Below the pieces are notes generated by a model. That model saw only the letters and a list, made by a program, of their open reading frames with translations. It ran no database searches and was not told where the DNA came from. Below, piece after piece: positions 1 through 7,907 of a stretch of DNA of 44,781 nt (the first letter of the stretch is position 1; the number at the start of each line of letters is the position of its first letter). Where the stretch lies: assembly GCF_003331055.1 (NCBI RefSeq), contig NZ_PUQD01000045.1, positions 1 through 44,781 on the forward strand, given 5' to 3'. Position numbers and translations under genes: made by a program. Origin of the DNA: Pseudomonas sp. AFG_SD02_1510_Pfu_092 (GTDB taxonomy: Bacteria; Pseudomonadota; Gammaproteobacteria; Pseudomonadales; Pseudomonadaceae).

Positions 1-193
<193 letters not shown>

Positions 194-206
194 CACAGGC
201 GAAGGA

Positions 207-1589
207 TCATTCGGCAACAAACACCAAGGTAAACCGGGTAGGCCCCAACGGGCTGCTGCTGACTTCGACCCGCCCGCCATGCAGCTGCATGATCGACTTG
301 ACGATCGCCAGCCCCAACCCGGTCCCGCCCTCCAGCCGCGAGCGCCCTGAGCCTACCCGGTAAAAGCGCTCGAACAGGTACGGCTGGTGCTCTTTGCCGA
401 TGCCAGGCCCCGGGTTTTCCACCGCAAGCCGAACTTCGTTGCCCACGCGCTCGATACGCAAATTCACCGTTTTGCCTTCAGGGCAGTGCCGAATGGCATT
501 GCTCAACAGGTTCGACAGCGCCCGCTGAAACATCAGCCGGTCTGCCGCCGCCGTGCCCCAGCCCTGAACGCACAGCGCAACCGCTTTCAACTCGGCGCTG
601 CAGGCGAACAGTTCCACCACCCGCGCCGTTTCGTCGGCCAGTGCCAGGGGCTTGAGCGTGATCTGGGTCTGCGGCTGGCTGACCTGGGCAAGAAACAGCA
701 TGTCGTTGATGATGCGGTTGAGCCGGGTCAGCTCTTCGATACTGTCTTCCAGCACTTCGCGGTAATTGGCATTGTCCCGTTCACGGGCCAGGGTCACTTG
801 CGCCTTGCCCATCAGGTTGCTCAAGGGCGTGCGCAGCTCGTGGGCGAGGTCGTCGGAAAACTGCGACAGCTGGCTGACCCCTTGATCGAGCCGATCGAGC
901 ATCACGTTGATGCTGCTGGCCAGCTCTGCCAGTTCCAGCGGCAGGCCGCTTGCCGGCAGGCGATGTTGCAGGTCTTGCGCCGACACCTGCCCGGCAATGC
1001 GCCGGAAGTGGCGCAACGGCTTCAGGCCGCGCCGCGTCAGCCACCTGGCGCCAGCGCCGATCAACAGCAACAGCAGCGGTAACGCCAGCAATGTGGAGTG
1101 CAGGTAGGCCTGTAGCAGGGCGTTGTCGTCGGCGCGGTTGAGCGACATCATCACCCTGACCGGGGTGTCGTCGCGCAGGCGCATCAACCGGGTCGCGGTA
1201 AGGATCTGGTTGCCTTTGCTATCGCGCCAGGCATGAAAGGCCAGGCGAGCGTCGCTGCGCAGCGCGCCGACGCTCGCATCCAGCGCTGGCCCCAGGCTCA
1301 GCAGGTGCGGGTGACGGGCCTCGAGGGCCAGCACGCTGAGGCTGAGGTTGTCGTGCCCCATCACCAGGTCGAGCAAGGGATGGGCGCGGCTCCCCAGGTC
1401 TTCGCTACGCAGGTCGACGCGCAGGTTGTGCTCGACCTGCAGCATCTTGCGAGCAAGGTCCTTGCGTGCGCGGTTGTCCAGTTCGTGATCAAGGGCGAAC
1501 ACGGCCAGGCAGGCCAGCAGCAGCACCAGCGCCGCACCCATCAGCGTCACGCTCAGGCCCAGGCGTAGCGACAGGCTGGCGTTGTTCAA
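207..1589 (-). CDS. Heavy-metal-type sensor histidine kinase (CopS/CusS/CzcS family)
   Basis: Inner-membrane sensor kinase of 460 residues, probably sensing a periplasmic metal ion and phosphorylating the regulator encoded just upstream. Transmembrane helices lie at about 13-33 and 164-186, enclosing a periplasmic domain of about 130 residues. HAMP follows, then HisKA with the phospho-acceptor His250 in DDLAHELRTPLSNL, the N box around Asn364 (NLLSNAIRHC), ENPGPGIG at 391-398 and GTGLGLAIV at 422-430. The start chosen is TTG at 1589: it overlaps the regulator's stop codon (TTGA, 4 nt) and gives the family's usual short cytoplasmic N-terminus. A longer reading upstream would only be the regulator's own DNA in another frame. 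The metal is not readable; copper is the best guess from a cop-box-like site nearby. The downstream side runs into the poly-C tract. Confidence 0.88.
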   Translation of the reverse strand: MNNASLSLRLGLSVTLMGAALVLLLACLAVFALDHELDNRARKDLARKMLQVEHNLRVDLRSEDLGSRAHPLLDLVMGHDNLSLSVLALEARHPHLLSLGPALDASVGALRSDARLAFHAWRDSKGNQILTATRLMRLRDDTPVRVMMSLNRADDNALLQAYLHSTLLALPLLLLLIGAGARWLTRRGLKPLRHFRRIAGQVSAQDLQHRLPASGLPLELAELASSINVMLDRLDQGVSQLSQFSDDLAHELRTPLSNLMGKAQVTLARERDNANYREVLEDSIEELTRLNRIINDMLFLAQVSQPQTQITLKPLALADETARVVELFACSAELKAVALCVQGWGTAAADRLMFQRALSNLLSNAIRHCPEGKTVNLRIERVGNEVRLAVENPGPGIGKEHQPYLFERFYRVGSGRSRLEGGTGLGLAIVKSIMQLHGGRVEVSSSPLGPTRFTLVFVAE

Positions 1590-2260
1590 AAGCGTGCCTC
1601 GAGCACATAGCCGACGCCACGCAGGGTGTGGATCAGCTTGTTGTCGAACGGGTCGTCGATCTTCGCCCGCAAGCGGCGGATCGAGACCTCGACCACGTTG
1701 GTGTCGCAGTCGAAGTTCATGTCCCACACCAGCGAGATGATCTGTGTGCGTGACAGCACTTCGCCGGTCTGGCGCATCAGCAGGTGCAGCAAGGCGAATT
1801 CCTTGGCGGTCAGGTCGATACGCTGCCCGGCGCGGTAGGCGCGGTGGCGGCCGGGGTCCAGCTCAAGGTCGGCCACGCGCAGGGTGCTGGGCTGCAGTTG
1901 CTGGTCGTTGCGGCGCAACAGGGTGCGGATGCGCGCCAGCAGTTCAGGGAACTCGAACGGTTTGAGCAGGTAATCGTCAGCGCCCAGGTCCAGCCCCTTG
2001 ACCCGGTCCGCCAGGCGGCCGTGGGCGGTGAGCATCATGATGCGCGTGGCGGATTCGGCGCGTAGTCGCTGCAGCACGGCCCAGCCATCGAGTTCGGGCA
2101 GGTTGACGTCGAGGATGACCAGGTCGTAGGGCTGTTGCCGGGCCAGGTGCAGGCCGTCGGTGCCGGTGTGGGCGCAGTCGACCACGTAGCCGTTTTCGCG
2201 CAGGCCCTGTTGCAGGTAATCGGCAGTCCGCAGTTCGTCCTCGATGATCAGTAGGCGCAT
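1586..2260 (-). CDS. OmpR-family response regulator, CopR/CusR-like
   Basis: DNA-binding response regulator of 224 residues, the normal OmpR/PhoB length. The receiver domain starts MRLLIIEDEL, with acidic residues at 7-9. The phospho-acceptor is Asp51 in VILDVNLPELDGW, and the conserved lysine lies in ADDYLLKPF. The C-terminal winged helix contains LTAKEFALLHLL and the wing NVVEVSIRRLRAKID, followed by the family ending IHTLRGVGYVLE. It sits first in a two-gene operon, and its stop codon overlaps the kinase start. It probably controls genes facing its own promoter region, including the small exported protein on the other strand. Assignment to a metal regulon rests on similarity to the CopR/CusR/IrlR subgroup and is not proven by sequence. 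Confidence 0.9.
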   Translation of the reverse strand: MRLLIIEDELRTADYLQQGLRENGYVVDCAHTGTDGLHLARQQPYDLVILDVNLPELDGWAVLQRLRAESATRIMMLTAHGRLADRVKGLDLGADDYLLKPFEFPELLARIRTLLRRNDQQLQPSTLRVADLELDPGRHRAYRAGQRIDLTAKEFALLHLLMRQTGEVLSRTQIISLVWDMNFDCDTNVVEVSIRRLRAKIDDPFDNKLIHTLRGVGYVLEARF

Positions 2261-2357
2261 TGGAGGGCTCGTGTAATGAAAGGGGGTGATTCTCGACCCT
2301 GTAGTGACATCAGGGTCAAGGGGCGGGATGTTACGGCATGAGTAAGGGCGCGCGGCG

Positions 2358-2390
2358 CAGATAACGGATTTGTAATGCTGGCGTTATCTG
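2358..2390. promoter_or_regulatory. Inverted repeat upstream of the two-component operon
   Basis: CAGATAAC at 2358-2365 and GTTATCTG at 2383-2390 are perfect inverted 8-mers about 17 nt apart, with a TGTAAT element between them. The location, about 100 bp upstream of the regulator start in an AT-richer stretch, suits an operator or autoregulatory site. No regulator can be named with certainty. Confidence 0.3.
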
Positions 2391-2395
2391 GCTGT

Positions 2396-2499
2396 CTGTT
2401 CGGGCCCTATCGCCGGCAAGCCAGCTCCCACAGGATCACCACAGGGTTTGAAAGCTGTGCAGTGTGGGAGCTGGCTTGCCGGCGATAGGGCCCGAACAG
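2396..2499. repeat. Inverted REP pair (CCGGCAAGCCAGCTCCCACA variant)
   Basis: The two arms, 2396-2432 and 2463-2499, are perfect 37-bp inverted copies separated by 30 bp. The core is cgccggcaagccagctccca, a P. putida type REP with the usual GCTCCCACA tail. It lies between divergent genes and can form a very strong stem-loop. It is probably mobilised by a RAYT transposase encoded elsewhere. Confidence 0.92.
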
Positions 2500-2514
2500 G
2501 CCAAACAAGGCCAC

Positions 2515-2530
2515 ATTGCAAGACTGTAAT
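2515..2530 (+). promoter_or_regulatory. Candidate cop-box-like operator
   Basis: ATTGCA-AGAC-TGTAAT is a hyphenated dyad. It resembles the TnACA-N4-TGTnAT type box bound by CopR/PcoR/CusR regulators, with one mismatch in one half. It lies 75 bp upstream of the small exported protein gene and on the regulatory side of the two-component operon, so it fits a site shared by both. The consensus is from memory; binding is inferred. Confidence 0.4.
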
Positions 2531-2604
2531 CTGCGCCTCACCTTGCCGTTAGCCAGCCCTCGTTAGGATGGCGCCATCTGATCGGCTATCACGAGGCAAC
2601 CACG

Positions 2605-2808
2605 ATGAACCTGAGCAAATACCTGCTGTTGGCAAGCCTTGCCCTGGGCAGCGCCAGTGTTTACGCCGAGGGCGGTGCGGAGCGCTCCCGGCAGTTCTGG
2701 CAAGCATTTCGCGAAGACCAGCAGCGCCTGCAGGAGCACAAGCAACAGGCTGTAGCCGAGCGCGAGCGCAAAGCGCAGGAAAAGGCCCGCGAACTGGCCA
2801 AGGATTGA
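2605..2808 (+). CDS. Small exported charged protein, function unknown
   Basis: Encodes 67 residues. The N-terminus MNLSKYLLLASLALGSASVYA is a clear Sec signal peptide with a likely cleavage after VYA at residue 21. That leaves a mature periplasmic peptide of about 46 residues, very rich in Gln, Glu, Lys and Arg (EDQQRLQEHKQQAVAERERK) and predicted to be one amphipathic helix or coiled coil. A ribosome site (ACGAGG, 2591-2596) precedes the ATG and a strong terminator follows, so it is probably a single-gene unit. It is divergent from the metal-type two-component operon with a cop-box-like dyad between them, which suggests control by that system. I do not recognise the family. The His residue and the acidic patch could bind metal, but this is speculation. 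Confidence 0.72.
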   Translation: MNLSKYLLLASLALGSASVYAEGGAERSRQFWQAFREDQQRLQEHKQQAVAERERKAQEKARELAKD

Positions 2809-2856
2809 CGGGTACAGCACCGGTGGCGCGTCAGCTCCTCGCCGCCGGTGTATTCG

Positions 2857-2880
2857 GGCGCCCAGCCGGGCGCCTTTTTT
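2857..2880 (+). terminator. Rho-independent terminator after the small exported protein
   Basis: A 7-bp GC stem (2857-2863 with 2868-2874) has the loop AGCC and is followed directly by six T (2875-2880). It sits 48 bp past the stop codon of the plus-strand small gene. The T tract touches the stop codon of the convergent cmoB. Confidence 0.88.
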
Positions 2881-3835
2881 ATTTGCGCGCCAACAGGGTG
2901 GCGCGGCGCGGGGCTGGCAGGCCTTCGACGGTCTTGCTGTGGTCGTTCGGGTCGAGGAAGTCGCCCAGTGACTGGTAGCGCATCCACTCGGTGCTGCGCT
3001 GTTCCTCGACACTGGTCACGCTGACATCGACGCAACGCACATCGCTGAAACCGGCACGCCGCAACCAGCGCTCCAACGCCGGCACCGACGGCAGGAACCA
3101 GACGTTGCGCATTTGCGCGTAGCGGTCCTCCGGTACCAGCACCTGGTTTGCGTCGCCCTCGATCACCAGGGTTTCCAGCACCAGTTCACCGCCTTTGACC
3201 AGGCAGTCCTTGAGCGCCAGCAGGTGCTCGATGGGTGAGCGCCGATGGTAGAAAACCCCCATCGAAAACACCGTGTCGAAGCCTTCGAGGTTGGCAGGCA
3301 GCTCCTCCAGGGCGAACGGCAGGTGCCAGGCGGGCAGCTCGGGCAGGTACTGCTGCACGGCCTGGAACTGGCAGAAGAACAACCAGTTCGGGTCCACGCC
3401 AATGACCATGTCGGCGCCGGCACCGAGCATGCGCCACTGGTAGTAGCCATTGCCGCAGCCGACGTCGAGCACGCGCTTGCCCTTGAGGTCCAGGTGCGGG
3501 GCGACCCGGGACCATTTCCAGTCCGAACGCCATTCGGTGTCCACATGCACGCCAAACAGGTCGAACGGCCCTTTGCGCCAGGGCGACAAGCCCATCAGCG
3601 CCTGGCGCATCTGCGCGCGGACCGCGTCGTCGCAATCGCAGTCCAGGCGCAGCCCGTTGACCAGGTCGACTTCGCTTGGCTGCAAGGCGGGCAACGCCTC
3701 CAGCGCACCGCGCCAGCGGTCGAGGTCTCCGTGGCCCTTCTCCAGCTTGGCTTCCAGTTGTGCTTGCAGGCCTTGCGACCAGGAAGCCAGGGGCGTGCCC
3801 GCCAAGCGGCGGACGAGGGGGGACAGATCGATCAT
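2879..3835 (-). CDS. cmoB: tRNA U34 carboxymethyltransferase CmoB
   Basis: Cytoplasmic enzyme of 318 residues that moves the carboxymethyl group of carboxy-S-adenosylmethionine onto 5-hydroxyuridine at tRNA position 34, giving cmo5U. The Rossmann SAM site is RVLDVGCGNGYYQWRMLGAG at about 121-140, followed by VIGVDPNWLFFCQF. The upstream block SPWRKGPFDLFGVHVDTEWRSDWKW is highly characteristic of CmoB and contributes to the cofactor pocket. FDTVFSMGVFYHRRSPIEHL is another family signature. The length equals that of known CmoB proteins. Its ATG overlaps the cmoA stop codon (ATGA), so the two enzymes of the pathway are translationally coupled, in the order cmoA-cmoB. No irregularities were seen. 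Confidence 0.97.
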   Translation of the reverse strand: MIDLSPLVRRLAGTPLASWSQGLQAQLEAKLEKGHGDLDRWRGALEALPALQPSEVDLVNGLRLDCDCDDAVRAQMRQALMGLSPWRKGPFDLFGVHVDTEWRSDWKWSRVAPHLDLKGKRVLDVGCGNGYYQWRMLGAGADMVIGVDPNWLFFCQFQAVQQYLPELPAWHLPFALEELPANLEGFDTVFSMGVFYHRRSPIEHLLALKDCLVKGGELVLETLVIEGDANQVLVPEDRYAQMRNVWFLPSVPALERWLRRAGFSDVRCVDVSVTSVEEQRSTEWMRYQSLGDFLDPNDHSKTVEGLPAPRRATLLARK

Positions 3836-4575
3836 GGCAGGGCTATCAACGAGGCGAAGTTAAGGCATTGGAACCAGGGCACCACCTTCGAGAAACCGGC
3901 AGCGCGCAGGCGCGCCTGGTGGGCTTCGAGGGTGTCGGGCCGCATGACGTTTTCGATGGCGCTGCGCTTCTGGGCGATTTCCAGTTCGCTGTAGCCATTG
4001 GCCCGCTTGAAGTCCAGGTGCAGTTCATTGAGCAGGACCTGCTGTTGCTCATCGGTGAAGCGCAGTTTTTCCGAGAGGATCAGCGCACCACCGGGCAACA
4101 GTGCCTGACGGATGCGGCCGAGCAGCTCCAGGCGCTGGTCGGGGGCGATGAACTGCAGGGTGAAGTTCATCGCCACTACCGAGGCGGGCTCGAAGGGCAG
4201 GGCGAGGATGTCGGCTTCCAGCACCTGGACCGGCAGCAATTCCTCGAACATCGAGTCCTGGGCAGTGAGGTACTGACGGCAACGCTCGACCATGGCCGCC
4301 GAGTTGTCCACGGCCACCACCTTGCAGCCGTCGCGGCGTACATGCCGGCGCAGCGACTGGCTGACGGCACCCAGTGATGCGCCCAGGTCGTAGAGCGCGG
4401 TGTGCGGCTGGGCGAAGCGTGCGGCCAGCACGCCGAGGTTCTCGACAATGGTCGGGTAGCCCGGCACCGAGCGCTTGATCATGTCCGGGAACACACGCAC
4501 CACGTCCTCGTTGAAGACGAAGTCGGGCACCTGCTCCAGGGGCTGGGCGAAGAGGCGGTCGGGTTGTTTGCTCAC
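3832..4575 (-). CDS. cmoA: Carboxy-S-adenosyl-L-methionine synthase CmoA
   Basis: Makes carboxy-SAM from SAM and prephenate, the substrate for CmoB. With GTG at 4575 as start the protein has 247 residues, matching the E. coli enzyme, and begins (M)SKQPDRLFAQPL. An in-frame extension upstream has no family similarity. Signatures are FPDMIKRSVPGYPTIVENLG, the SAM motif YDLGASLGAVSQSLRR and VVAMNFTLQFIAPDQR. One oddity: the motif is DLGASLG where I remember DLGCSLG in other CmoA proteins. Its stop overlaps the start of cmoB, so the pair forms an operon. A TAAAAT -10-like element lies 33 bp upstream. Confidence 0.96.
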   Translation of the reverse strand: MSKQPDRLFAQPLEQVPDFVFNEDVVRVFPDMIKRSVPGYPTIVENLGVLAARFAQPHTALYDLGASLGAVSQSLRRHVRRDGCKVVAVDNSAAMVERCRQYLTAQDSMFEELLPVQVLEADILALPFEPASVVAMNFTLQFIAPDQRLELLGRIRQALLPGGALILSEKLRFTDEQQQVLLNELHLDFKRANGYSELEIAQKRSAIENVMRPDTLEAHQARLRAAGFSKVVPWFQCLNFASLIALP

Positions 4576-4607
4576 GGCGGGCTCGATACGGGGTGAAACG
4601 GAGGCGC

Positions 4608-4636
4608 ATTTTAGCCAATGGCCACGATTCTTGCCA
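4608..4636 (-). promoter_or_regulatory. Weak candidate promoter for cmoAB
   Basis: On the minus strand TAAAAT (4608-4613) is a 5-of-6 match to the -10 box. TGGCAA (4631-4636) stands 17 bp upstream as a poor -35. It lies in the 106-bp gap upstream of cmoA, about 33 bp before the start codon. The gap holds no other visible element. Confidence 0.35.
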
Positions 4637-4681
4637 TGGCAGCGCTTCAGCCTCAGGGCGTTCATGGCGCAGCCGCTGCGC

Positions 4682-5074
4682 TCAGCGGACGATGATCTTG
4701 CAATCGAACGTCTGTACCGGGGCGACATCTGCAGCCCACGGCTGCTGGTAGACCAGCACCAACTGGCCAGCGCCGCTGCTACTGGCCTGGTAGCGCCAGG
4801 TCGAGACACCGGCGCTGCCGACCATATCTTCTTCTTCCGGGGCGCTGTACACCTCCGGGCCGAGGCTTTGCAGCACGTTCGCGGCTGGGTTTTCGACCCG
4901 CCAGCGGTAACCGGTGGACGGGTTGCTGGGCAGGGTCAGGGTCAGCGTCTGGCCAACCTGCAGGTGCGTCGGGCATTCGCTTTCGGCATCGAGTGCAACC
5001 GGCTGGGTGGGCTGCTGGGCGCAGGCAGAAAGCAGGGCGAAGCTCAGGGGAACGAGCAGACGAGGGGCGGTCAT
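4682..5074 (-). CDS. Chagasin-type (I42) cysteine protease inhibitor lipoprotein
   Basis: Encodes 130 residues. The N-terminus has a lipoprotein signal with lipobox LLSAC and Cys18, so the protein should be anchored in an envelope membrane. The mature part carries the three inhibitory loops of the chagasin/ICP fold: NPSTGY at 51-56, GSAG near 86-89 and QPW at 111-113 (usually RPW). The start at 5074 is supported by GGAG six bases upstream; a longer reading has no ribosome site. ICP-family members inhibit papain-type cysteine proteases. In P. aeruginosa I recall a chagasin-like gene next to a Lon-like protease gene, the arrangement seen here. The physiological target is unknown. Confidence 0.86.
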   Translation of the reverse strand: MTAPRLLVPLSFALLSACAQQPTQPVALDAESECPTHLQVGQTLTLTLPSNPSTGYRWRVENPAANVLQSLGPEVYSAPEEEDMVGSAGVSTWRYQASSSGAGQLVLVYQQPWAADVAPVQTFDCKIIVR

Positions 5075-5142
5075 GTTGGCTCCGTAGGCTGGCGATGGCC
5101 TGAGGATAACCGATGATCGGGGAGATTTGTGTTGTCTGTAAC

Positions 5143-5236
5143 GGCCCTTTCGCGGGTAAACCCGCTCCCACAGGGACCTCACCGGGCTCAAGCCCTGCGC
5201 TATCCCTGTGGGAGCGGGTTTACCCGCGAAGAGGCC
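5143..5236. repeat. Inverted REP pair (CGCGGGTAAACCCGCTCCCACA variant)
   Basis: The core arms 5151-5176 and 5203-5228 are perfect 26-bp inverted copies. Imperfect outer arms (GGCCCTTT / AAGAGGCC) extend the dyad. It fills most of the gap between lon and the chagasin-like gene and may serve as a transcription or mRNA-stability boundary. This is the classic P. putida REP sequence. Confidence 0.92.
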
Positions 5237-5244
5237 AGTGCTGG

Positions 5245-7665
5245 CTAGAACAGCACTTTCGCCACGTCGGCAAAGCGTTTGGCAAAGTGCACGGTCAGGC
5301 CTTCGCGCAAGTAGTCCGGCAGTTCTTCGTAATCGCCACGGTTAGGCTCCGGCAAGATCAGTTCGAAGATTTTCTGCCGGCGCGCCGCAATCACCTTCTC
5401 GCGCACACCGCCAATCGGCAGTACCTGGCCGGTCAGGGTCAGCTCGCCGGTCATGGCCACGCCCTTCTTCGGCGCCTGGTCACGGGCCAGCGACAGCAGG
5501 GCGCTGGCCATGGTGATGCCGGCACTCGGGCCGTCCTTGGGCGTGGCGCCTTCGGGCACATGCAAGTGGATGAAGGCTTCGTTGAAGAAGCCCGGGTCAC
5601 CGCCAAACTGCTTGAGGTTGGAGCTGACGTAGCTGTAGGCGATCTCGGCCGACTCCTTCATCACATCGCCCAGCTTGCCGGTCAGCTTGAAGCCGCGGTT
5701 GAGGGTGTGGATGCGGGTGGCTTCGATCGGTAACGTGGCGCCGCCCATGCTGGTCCAGGCCAGCCCGGTGATTACGCCTTTGCCAGACAGCACCTGCTCG
5801 CTGCGGAACACCGGCATGCCGAGCGCGGCCTCCAGGTCGCGGGGCCCGATCTTCAGTTTGGCATCGGGGTTTTCCAGCAGTTTGACCACGGCCTTGCGCA
5901 CCAGCTTGCCCAACTGCTTCTCCAGTTGGCGCACCCCGGCCTCGCGGGCATAGCCTTCGATCACCGTGCGCAGGGCGCTGTCGCTGATGCCGAGGCTGGC
6001 CTTGGCCACGCCGGCTTTTTCCAGCTGCTTGGGCCACAGGTGGCGCTTGGCGATGGCCAGTTTCTCTTCGGTGATGTAGCCGGACAGGCGGATCACTTCC
6101 ATGCGGTCGAGCAACGGCCCGGGGATCGAGTCGAGGGTGTTGGCGGTGCAGACGAACAGCACCTTGGACAGGTCCAGGCGCAGGTCGAGGTAGTGGTCGA
6201 GGAAGTCGACGTTCTGCTCCGGGTCGAGGGTTTCCAGCAGCGCCGAAGCCGGGTCACCCTGGTAGCTCTGGCCCATCTTGTCGATCTCGTCGAGCATGAT
6301 CACCGGGTTCATCACTTCGACGTCCTTCAGCGCCTGCACCAGCTTGCCGGGCTGGGCGCCGATGTAGGTGCGGCGGTGGCCCTTGATCTCGGCTTCGTCA
6401 CGCATGCCGCCGACGCTGAAGCGGTAGAACGGCCGGCCGAGCGATTCGGCGATGGACTTGCCGATGCTGGTCTTGCCGACCCCGGGCGGGCCCACCAGCA
6501 GCACGATCGAGCCGCTGATCTCGCCTTTCCAGGCGCCCACGGCGAGGAACTCGAGGATGCGCTCCTTGATGTCGTCGAGGCCGGCGTGGTGCTGGTCGAG
6601 CACCTTGCGCGCATGCTTGAGGTCGAGCTTGTCCTTGCCGTACACGCCCCAGGGCAGGGCGGTGGCCCAGTCCAGGTAGTTGCGGGTGACGGCGTATTCG
6701 GGCGAACCGGTTTCGAGGATGGCGAGTTTGCCCATTTCCTCGTCGATGCGCTTGCGCGCCTGGTCCGGCAGGGTCTTGCCTTCGAGGCGCTGTTCGAACT
6801 GCTCGAGGTCGGCGCTGCGGTCGTCCTTGGTCAGGCCCAGCTCCTGCTGGATGACCTTGAGTTGTTCCTTGAGGAAGAACTCGCGCTGGTGTTCGCCGAT
6901 CTGCCGGTTGACCTCGGCCGAGATCTCGTTTTGCAGGCGCGCGACCTCGACTTCCTTGCGCAGCATCGGCAGAACTTTCTCCATGCGTTTGAGCATGGGC
7001 ACGCAGTCCAGCACTTCCTGCAACTGGCTGCCGGTGGCCGAGGTGAGGGCGGCGGCGAAGTCGGTGAGCGGCGACGGGTCGTTGGGGCTGAAGCGGTTGA
7101 GGTAGTTCTTCAGTTCTTCGCTGTACAGCGGGTTGAGCGGCAACAGCTCCTTGATCGCATTGATCAGGGCCATGCCGTAGGCCTTGACCTCGTCGGTCGG
7201 CTCGGCCGGCTGGCGCGGGTATTCGACTTCGACCAGGTATGGCGGGCGATGGTGCTTGAGCCAGGTGCGGATGCGTACCCGGGTCAGGCCCTGGGCAACG
7301 AACTGCAGCTTGCCGTTTTCGCGGCTGGCGTGGTGCACCTTCACCAGCGTGCCGTATTGCGGCAGCGCCGTGGTGTCGAAGTGGCGGTGGTCTTCAGGCG
7401 GGGTGTCCATGAAGAACAGCGCCAGGCAGTGGTCCGGCGACTTGGCTACGAGGTCGAGGGTTTCTGCCCAGGGCTCTTCATTGACGATCACCGGCAGTAC
7501 CTGGGCCGGGAAGAACGGGCGGTTGTGAATCGGGATCACATAGACCTTGTCCGGCAGTTGCTGGCCGGGCAGGGCGAGGGCGTGGCCGGTTTCGGCCTGG
7601 GGGGTGGTGTGTTCGACTTCGCTGTGTTCGTCGGGATGTTCCGGGAAATCCTGCTGGTCGCTCAT
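5245..7665 (-). CDS. lon: ATP-dependent Lon protease, probably a second Lon paralogue (AsrA-like)
   Basis: Cytoplasmic AAA+ serine protease of 806 residues. It has a LON N-terminal domain (LPDKVYVIPIHNRPFFPAQVLPV, about 38-60), a coiled-coil linker, the Walker A loop GPPGVGKTS with Lys398, Walker B VIMLDEIDKMG, and the C-terminal protease domain. The catalytic dyad is visible: Ser714 in PKDGPSAGIT and Lys757 in GGVREKV. The N-terminal 35 residues are acidic and His-rich, unlike the housekeeping Lon. The canonical lon normally sits by clpX and hupB; here the neighbours are the inhibitor lipoprotein and gcd. This fits the second Lon of pseudomonads, called AsrA in P. aeruginosa, where it affects the heat-shock response. 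The family call is certain; the paralogue call is inference from context. Confidence 0.96.
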   Translation of the reverse strand: MSDQQDFPEHPDEHSEVEHTTPQAETGHALALPGQQLPDKVYVIPIHNRPFFPAQVLPVIVNEEPWAETLDLVAKSPDHCLALFFMDTPPEDHRHFDTTALPQYGTLVKVHHASRENGKLQFVAQGLTRVRIRTWLKHHRPPYLVEVEYPRQPAEPTDEVKAYGMALINAIKELLPLNPLYSEELKNYLNRFSPNDPSPLTDFAAALTSATGSQLQEVLDCVPMLKRMEKVLPMLRKEVEVARLQNEISAEVNRQIGEHQREFFLKEQLKVIQQELGLTKDDRSADLEQFEQRLEGKTLPDQARKRIDEEMGKLAILETGSPEYAVTRNYLDWATALPWGVYGKDKLDLKHARKVLDQHHAGLDDIKERILEFLAVGAWKGEISGSIVLLVGPPGVGKTSIGKSIAESLGRPFYRFSVGGMRDEAEIKGHRRTYIGAQPGKLVQALKDVEVMNPVIMLDEIDKMGQSYQGDPASALLETLDPEQNVDFLDHYLDLRLDLSKVLFVCTANTLDSIPGPLLDRMEVIRLSGYITEEKLAIAKRHLWPKQLEKAGVAKASLGISDSALRTVIEGYAREAGVRQLEKQLGKLVRKAVVKLLENPDAKLKIGPRDLEAALGMPVFRSEQVLSGKGVITGLAWTSMGGATLPIEATRIHTLNRGFKLTGKLGDVMKESAEIAYSYVSSNLKQFGGDPGFFNEAFIHLHVPEGATPKDGPSAGITMASALLSLARDQAPKKGVAMTGELTLTGQVLPIGGVREKVIAARRQKIFELILPEPNRGDYEELPDYLREGLTVHFAKRFADVAKVLF

Positions 7666-7764
7666 GGGGCACCTGCGTGAATGACTATGGTGCTTAGATG
7701 GGGCGGAGGGGGATGGGTTTCAATGGTAGATGAAGGCAGCAGGGGAAGGGGGTTATCTTCGGTT

Positions 7765-7876
7765 GCCTGTACCGGCCCTATCGCCGGCAAGCCAGCTCCC
7801 ACAAGTAACCCACTGACTTCAAGGCCAGTGGAGTACCTGTGGGAGCTGGCTTGCCGGCGATGAGGCCGGTACAGGT
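7765..7876. repeat. Inverted REP pair (CCGGCAAGCCAGCTCCCACA variant)
   Basis: Perfect 23-bp inner arms at 7781-7803 and 7838-7860 are extended by imperfect outer arms reading CCTGTACCGGCC and its complement. It is the same REP variant as at 2396-2499. It lies downstream of gcd and upstream of lon, filling the intergenic gap. Confidence 0.92.
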
Positions 7877-7880
7877 AAAT

Positions 7881-7900
7881 GAGCCCCGCTGAAGGGGCTC
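7881..7900 (-). terminator. Stem-loop terminator after gcd
   Basis: GAGCCCC / GGGGCTC form a perfect 7-bp stem with a 6-nt loop, eight bases past the gcd stop codon. On the minus strand the following bases are ATTTACC, so the U tract is weak. The adjoining REP structure may strengthen termination. Confidence 0.65.
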
Positions 7901-7907
7901 GGCAGCT

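Noticed and set aside
5926..7680. 584-codon open frame on the plus strand opposite lon
   Set aside because: Antisense shadow of Lon; low-complexity composition and no recognisable motif.
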